DNA of 64,000 bases, taken from Aeromonas taiwanensis. GTDB taxonomy: Bacteria; Pseudomonadota; Gammaproteobacteria; Enterobacterales; Aeromonadaceae. Position 1 is the stretch's first letter, and every line of letters starts with the position of its first letter. Below the pieces are notes generated by a model. That model saw nothing but the letters and a program-made list of their open reading frames with translations, was not told where the DNA came from and made no database searches. Shown here in pieces: positions 60,023 through 64,000 of this stretch. The position numbers were made by a program, and so were the translations under genes. The stretch lies in NCBI RefSeq assembly GCF_000820165.1, contig NZ_CDDD01000072.1, positions 1 through 64,000 on the forward strand. Direction: 5' to 3'.

Positions 60023-60871
60023 CTATTTGGATATGAAATCTTGTCCCGTCATGGTCATCCAGCCGACACGCAGTGCATCCATGGTGGCGCGCACGTCGTG
60101 TACCCGGATGATCCTGGCCCCTTGCTGCAACCCGATCAGGGCGCAGGCCAGGCTGCCTGCCAGTCGCTCATCCACCGGGCGAGCGAGCAGGTTGCCTATC
60201 ATAGACTTTCGCGACATGCCCACCAAGAGTGGCAAACCGTAATCAAGCAACTTGTGCTGTTCAGCCAGCAGCTGGTAATTGTGCGCCAGTGTCTTGCCAA
60301 AGCCGTAGCCCGGGTCCAGCAGCAGCTGCTCGCGCGGGATCCCTGCCGCCAGACAGGCGGCGATCCGCTCGTCAAAGAAGGCCCTCACCTCCCCCAGCAG
60401 GTCGTCGTAATGGGGTTCGGCCTGCATGGTTCTGGGTTGGCCCTGCATGTGCATCAGGCACACGGGTACCCCTGCCTCTGAGGCGACGTGCAAGGCGCCC
60501 GGCTCTAGCAGGGCACGAACGTCGTTGATCAGGTGCCCGCCAGCGGCGCAGCCCTCCTTCATCACCACGGCCTTGGAGGTATCGAGGGAGAGCATCACGT
60601 CGAGCTCACGCGCCATGCGCTCGACAACGGGGATGATCCTGTCCAGCTCCTCCTGCTCACTCACGTCGGGCGCCCCGGGGCGGGTCGACTCGCCACCGAT
60701 ATCGATGAGGGTGGCCCCCTCCAGGACCATACGGTGGGCGTGGGCCAATGCCTGATCGATCAGCTTGAATCGGCCGCCATCGGAGAAGGAGTCTGGCGTC
60801 ACGTTGAGAATGCCCATGACATGGGGGCGTTCCAGTGAAAGGCTGCGCCCCTTGCTGCTTAGTTGCATCAT
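60023..60871 (-). CDS. folP: Dihydropteroate synthase
   Basis: A 282-residue TIM-barrel enzyme condensing p-aminobenzoate with dihydropterin pyrophosphate in folate synthesis, the target of sulfonamides. The signature GILNVTPDSFSDGG and pterin-pocket IDIGGESTRPGA are intact, as are LLLDPGYGFGKTLAHN and VGMSRKSMIG. Two adjacent ATGs (60871 and 60868) are possible; AGGT spacing favours the first, and alignment to E. coli favours the second. The ftsH-folP-glmM order is conserved, although a hairpin separates ftsH from folP. Confidence 0.96.
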   Translation of the reverse strand: MMQLSSKGRSLSLERPHVMGILNVTPDSFSDGGRFKLIDQALAHAHRMVLEGATLIDIGGESTRPGAPDVSEQEELDRIIPVVERMARELDVMLSLDTSKAVVMKEGCAAGGHLINDVRALLEPGALHVASEAGVPVCLMHMQGQPRTMQAEPHYDDLLGEVRAFFDERIAACLAAGIPREQLLLDPGYGFGKTLAHNYQLLAEQHKLLDYGLPLLVGMSRKSMIGNLLARPVDERLAGSLACALIGLQQGARIIRVHDVRATMDALRVGWMTMTGQDFISK

Positions 60872-60915
60872 TTCATCTACCTGTAACAAGAACGTCTGAC
60901 CGTCCGTACAAAGAA

Positions 60916-60939
60916 AAACCCCGGGCAAGCCCGGGGTTT
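60916..60939 (-). terminator. Terminator between ftsH and folP
   Basis: AAACCCCGGGC pairs with GCCCGGGGTTT. On the minus strand it is followed by TTCTTTG and lies 14 bases after the ftsH stop. Partial read-through would feed folP-glmM. Confidence 0.7.
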
Positions 60940-60952
60940 CAATCATGACAAT

Positions 60953-62896
60953 TTATTTGGCCGGGACATCGTTCGCCTTGTCGATGTCGTTGAGCGGCGC
61001 ATTGCTCTCATCGGCCGGAGCCTTGGCTTCGGGTCCGCTGCTCGCGCTGGCACCACCCTGCGGGGTGTCGCCATGCTCATCGTGCCAGTTGCTGGGGGCA
61101 CGTACTTCCCGGCGAGCCATCAGATCGTCGATCTGCTTGGCATCGATGGTTTCGTACTTCATCAACGCATCTTTCATGGTGTGCAGCACGTCCATGTTGT
61201 CCAGCAGGATCTGCTTGGCACGGTCGTAGTTGCGGTCGATGACCTGCTTGACCTCGGCATCGATGATGCGGGCAGTATCGTCGGACATGTGCTTGGCCTT
61301 GGCCATGCTGCGGCCGAGGAAAACTTCACCGTCTTCTTCCGCGTAGAGCATGGGGCCGAGACGCTCGGACATGCCCCACTGGGTGACCATCTTGCGGGCG
61401 ATGTCGGTGGCACGCTCGATGTCGTTGGACGCACCGGTCGATACCTTCTCGGCACCGTAAATCAGCTCTTCCGCCAGGCGACCACCGTACAGGCTGGAGA
61501 TCATGGACTCCAGGTGCTGCTTGGAGTGGCTCCAGCGATCCTGCTCCGGCAGATACATGGTCACACCCAGCGCACGACCGCGCGGAATGATGGAGACCTT
61601 ATAAACAGGGTCATGATCCGGCACCACGCGACCGATGATGGCGTGACCCGCTTCATGATAAGCCGTCATCTCTTTCTCGGACTCTTTCATCACCATGGAG
61701 CGGCGTTCTGCACCCATCATGATCTTGTCCTTGGCCTTCTCGAACTCCAGCATGGAGACCACGCGGCGGCTTTCGCGCGCGGAGAACAGGGCGGCTTCGT
61801 TGACCAGGTTGGCCAGGTCGGCACCAGAGAAACCAGGGGTACCACGAGCAATCAGGGCCGGGTTGACGTCATCCGCCAGCGGCACCTTACGCATGTGTAC
61901 CTTCAGGATCTGCTCGCGACCACGGACATCCGGCAGACCGACCACGACCTGACGGTCGAAGCGACCCGGACGCAGCAGTGCGGGGTCCAGCACGTCTGGG
62001 CGGTTGGTGGCGGCGATGACGATGATGCCCTCATTGCCTTCAAAACCATCCATCTCGACCAGCATCTGGTTCAGAGTCTGCTCGCGCTCATCGTGACCAC
62101 CGCCCAGACCGGCGCCACGCTGGCGACCGACCGCATCGATCTCGTCGATGAAGATGATGCAGGGGGAGGACTTCTTGGCCTGCTCGAACATATCTCGCAC
62201 CCGGGAGGCACCCACACCCACGAACATCTCGACGAAATCGGAACCGGAGATGGTGAAGAAGGGCACCTTGGCTTCGCCAGCGATGGCCTTGGCCAGCAGG
62301 GTCTTACCTGTACCGGGAGGACCTACCAGCAGTACGCCGGTCGGGATCTTGCCGCCCAGCTTCTGGAATTTGGTCGGGTCGCGCAGATAGTCAACCAGCT
62401 CCTTGACCTCTTCCTTCGCCTCGTCACAACCGGCAACGTCGGCGAAAGTGGTCTTGATCTGATCTTCGCTCATCAGGCGAGCCTTGCTCTTGCCGAACGA
62501 CATGGCACCCTTGCCACCGCCGCCCTGCATCTGACGCATGAAGAACACCCAGACGCCGATCAGCAACAGCATCGGGAACCAGGAGATGAAGATGGAGGTG
62601 ATCAGAGACGGCTCTTCCGGCTTCTCACCCATCACCTTGACGTTGTGGTTGAGCATGTCGTTGAGCAGCTGGGGATCCGGCGCAGGGATGATGGTGGTGA
62701 AACGTTCACCGGTACGCTTGACGCCATTGATGACCTTGCCGTCCATCCGCACTTCACGGATCTGCTCCTGGGTCACTTCTTTCACGAAGCTGGAATAGTC
62801 CAGCTGGCGACTGGTGGTATCGCTGGGGCTGAAGCTATTGAACACCGACATCAACACGACGGCGATGACCAGCCACAGGATTAGGTTTTTCGCCAT
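60953..62896 (-). CDS. ftsH: ATP-dependent zinc metalloprotease FtsH
   Basis: A 647-residue membrane-bound AAA+ protease that degrades sigma-32, LpxC and damaged membrane proteins. Two N-terminal transmembrane helices (~4-20 and ~100-120) flank a periplasmic domain. The AAA module has Walker A GPPGTGKT (192-199), pore motif FVGVGA, Walker [12 protein letters not shown] and the SRH. The zinc site is HEAGH at 414-418. The C-terminal ~50 residues are a disordered Ala/Pro/Asp-rich tail. I use the ATG at 62896 (MAKNLILWL, conserved); a TTG three codons upstream is possible. It follows rlmE, the classic rlmE-ftsH operon. Confidence 0.98.
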   Translation of the reverse strand: MAKNLILWLVIAVVLMSVFNSFSPSDTTSRQLDYSSFVKEVTQEQIREVRMDGKVINGVKRTGERFTTIIPAPDPQLLNDMLNHNVKVMGEKPEEPSLITSIFISWFPMLLLIGVWVFFMRQMQGGGGKGAMSFGKSKARLMSEDQIKTTFADVAGCDEAKEEVKELVDYLRDPTKFQKLGGKIPTGVLLVGPPGTGKTLLAKAIAGEAKVPFFTISGSDFVEMFVGVGASRVRDMFEQAKKSSPCIIFIDEIDAVGRQRGAGLGGGHDEREQTLNQMLVEMDGFEGNEGIIVIAATNRPDVLDPALLRPGRFDRQVVVGLPDVRGREQILKVHMRKVPLADDVNPALIARGTPGFSGADLANLVNEAALFSARESRRVVSMLEFEKAKDKIMMGAERRSMVMKESEKEMTAYHEAGHAIIGRVVPDHDPVYKVSIIPRGRALGVTMYLPEQDRWSHSKQHLESMISSLYGGRLAEELIYGAEKVSTGASNDIERATDIARKMVTQWGMSERLGPMLYAEEDGEVFLGRSMAKAKHMSDDTARIIDAEVKQVIDRNYDRAKQILLDNMDVLHTMKDALMKYETIDAKQIDDLMARREVRAPSNWHDEHGDTPQGGASASSGPEAKAPADESNAPLNDIDKANDVPAK

Positions 62897-62950
62897 GTCA
62901 CTCAAATCAATGACCTCGCAGACTGACAGTTAACGATGAGGGTTAGGGTA

Positions 62951-63580
62951 CTACAGTTTAAAACCGGTAGCCACAATGTAGACTTCTCGTGAACGGGCAC
63001 GGGACGAGTCTGGCTTTCGAATCTTGACGACAGAGAAAAGTCTACGTATTTCATTGAGATAGGCATCAAACCCCTCCCCCTGGAATACCTTGACCACGAA
63101 ACTGCCATTGCTGCTCAGGACCTGATTGCACATGTCCAGTGCCAGCTCGACCAGATACATGGCGCGGGCCTGATCCACCTGCTGGGTGCCACTCATGTTG
63201 GGCGCCATATCAGACATGACCACGTCCACCTTGCCCGGACCGACTCGCTCCAGCAAGGCGCCGAGTACAGTTTCCTCCCGAAAGTCTCCTTGCAGGAAAT
63301 CGACACCGGCGATGGAATCCATCGGCAAAATGTCGCAAGCGATCACTCGCCCCTTTTCGCCAACCTGATCGATGGCAAATTGGGACCAGCCGCCAGGGGC
63401 AGCCCCCAGGTCAACCACCGTCATGCCGGGCTTGAGCAGTCTGTCCTTGCCCTGGATTTCGTCAATCTTGAACACGGCACGGGAGCGCAGCCCCAGCTTC
63501 TGGGCTTTCTTGACGTATTGGTCGTCGAAATGTTCTTTTAACCAGCGGGTTGAACTGGGGGAACGTTTTTTCTGGGTCAT
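62951..63580 (-). CDS. rlmE: 23S rRNA 2'-O-ribose U2552 methyltransferase RlmE
   Basis: A 209-residue SAM-dependent methyltransferase acting on U2552 in the A-loop of 23S rRNA, important for 50S assembly and heat-shock recovery. The catalytic tetrad is complete at E. coli positions: Lys38, Asp124, Lys164 and Glu199. The SAM motif is [15 protein letters not shown]. The length equals that of E. coli RlmE (FtsJ). It is divergent from yhbY across a 97-base gap, as in E. coli. Confidence 0.98.
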   Translation of the reverse strand: MTQKKRSPSSTRWLKEHFDDQYVKKAQKLGLRSRAVFKIDEIQGKDRLLKPGMTVVDLGAAPGGWSQFAIDQVGEKGRVIACDILPMDSIAGVDFLQGDFREETVLGALLERVGPGKVDVVMSDMAPNMSGTQQVDQARAMYLVELALDMCNQVLSSNGSFVVKVFQGEGFDAYLNEIRRLFSVVKIRKPDSSRARSREVYIVATGFKL

Positions 63581-63677
63581 GATTGTCGACTTTAAAAAAC
63601 CACAAGGGTTATTAGTATTAAGGGCTAAGTGGGGGTAGAATACGCCCCTTTCAACCCTGACTTATGAAGAAATTGCC

Positions 63678-63974
63678 ATGATTCTCAACAATAAACAGAA
63701 ACAGTACCTCAAGGGCCTTGCCCACAGTCTGAAGCCGGTCGTCCTCCTGGGACAACACGGTCTGACCGAAGGGGTGCTGGCCGAGATCGATCTGGCGCTG
63801 AACCACCACGAACTGATCAAGGTTAAGGTTGCGTCTGAAGATCGTGAGATGAAACAGCTGGTTATGGATGCCATTGTCCGTGAGACCGGCGCCATCAAGG
63901 TACAGAGCATGGGCCATGTCCTGACCATCTATCGTCAGGCCAAAGAACCCAAAATCCAGTTGCCGCGCAAGTAA
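63678..63974 (+). CDS. yhbY: CRM-domain ribosome assembly RNA-binding protein YhbY
   Basis: A 98-residue CRM-domain protein that associates with pre-50S particles. The fold is visible as LNNKQKQYLKGLAHSLKPVV, then LLGQHGLTEGVLAEIDLALN with the RNA-binding GxxG-type loop, and VKVASEDREMKQLVMDAIV. The length matches E. coli YhbY. The ATG at 63678 follows GAAGAAATTGCC. A terminator closes it at the window edge. Confidence 0.96.
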   Translation: MILNNKQKQYLKGLAHSLKPVVLLGQHGLTEGVLAEIDLALNHHELIKVKVASEDREMKQLVMDAIVRETGAIKVQSMGHVLTIYRQAKEPKIQLPRK

Positions 63975-63975
63975 C

Positions 63976-64000
63976 AGGAAAGAGCATTCGCTCTTTCCTT
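63976..64000 (+). terminator. Terminator after yhbY
   Basis: A 10-bp stem (AGGAAAGAGC / GCTCTTTCCT) with a 4-base ATTC loop directly follows the stop; the T tail is cut by the window edge. Confidence 0.75.

Overview
The window reads as one continuous stretch of chromosome from a gammaproteobacterium of the order Aeromonadales, most likely Aeromonas. The basis is the G+C-rich coding sequence, proteins that align closely with Escherichia coli and Vibrio cholerae counterparts, and gene orders shared with those groups. No database could be searched, so the genus is an inference. Almost all of the window is core housekeeping DNA. There is no prophage, CRISPR array or complete insertion sequence.

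Layout. 0-4.8 kb is accessory: a dCache sensor cut by the left edge, a nitroreductase, a MASE1-GGDEF diguanylate cyclase, a small unknown protein divergent from a LysR regulator, and a DUF333 lipoprotein. 4.8-12 kb is the ubiF / miaB-ybeZ-ybeY-ybeX-lnt block. 12-17.8 kb holds a MITE-like element, ybeL, and leuS-lptE-holA-nadD. 18-27.5 kb is rsfS-rlmH-mrdA-mrdB-mltB-rlpA, dacA and ybeD-lipB-lipA: ribosome silencing, rod-shape wall synthesis, septal wall trimming and lipoate synthesis.

27.6-39.2 kb carries a GNAT acetyltransferase, recJ, then an accessory island, then xerD and fldB. Enterobacteria and vibrios have fldB-xerD-dsbC-recJ here. In this window dsbC is missing, and between recJ and xerD lie a VpsR-like enhancer-binding regulator, two large exported proteins of unknown function and mscL. 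This island is the least conventional part of the window.

39.5-48 kb has a tldD/tldE-like protease pair, a VOC-family protein, an L,D-transpeptidase, trhP next to the ferredoxin gene yfhL, a DUF1090 protein, ychN and an MFS transporter. 48-64 kb, mostly on the minus strand, is the translation / RNA-decay block rlmE-ftsH-folP-glmM-tpiA-secG-tRNA-Leu(GAG)-tRNA-fMet-rimP-nusA-infB-rbfA-truB-rpsO-pnp, with yhbY divergent at the right edge.

The genes fall into coherent modules: tRNA modification (miaB, trhP, truB, the two tRNAs), ribosome biogenesis (ybeY, rsfS, rlmH, rbfA, rimP, rlmE, yhbY), envelope assembly (lnt, lptE, mrdA, mrdB, mltB, rlpA, dacA, L,D-transpeptidase, glmM, ftsH) and DNA maintenance (recJ, xerD, holA). 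Several starts are non-ATG (ybeZ, rsfS and rimP TTG; lnt and pnp GTG).
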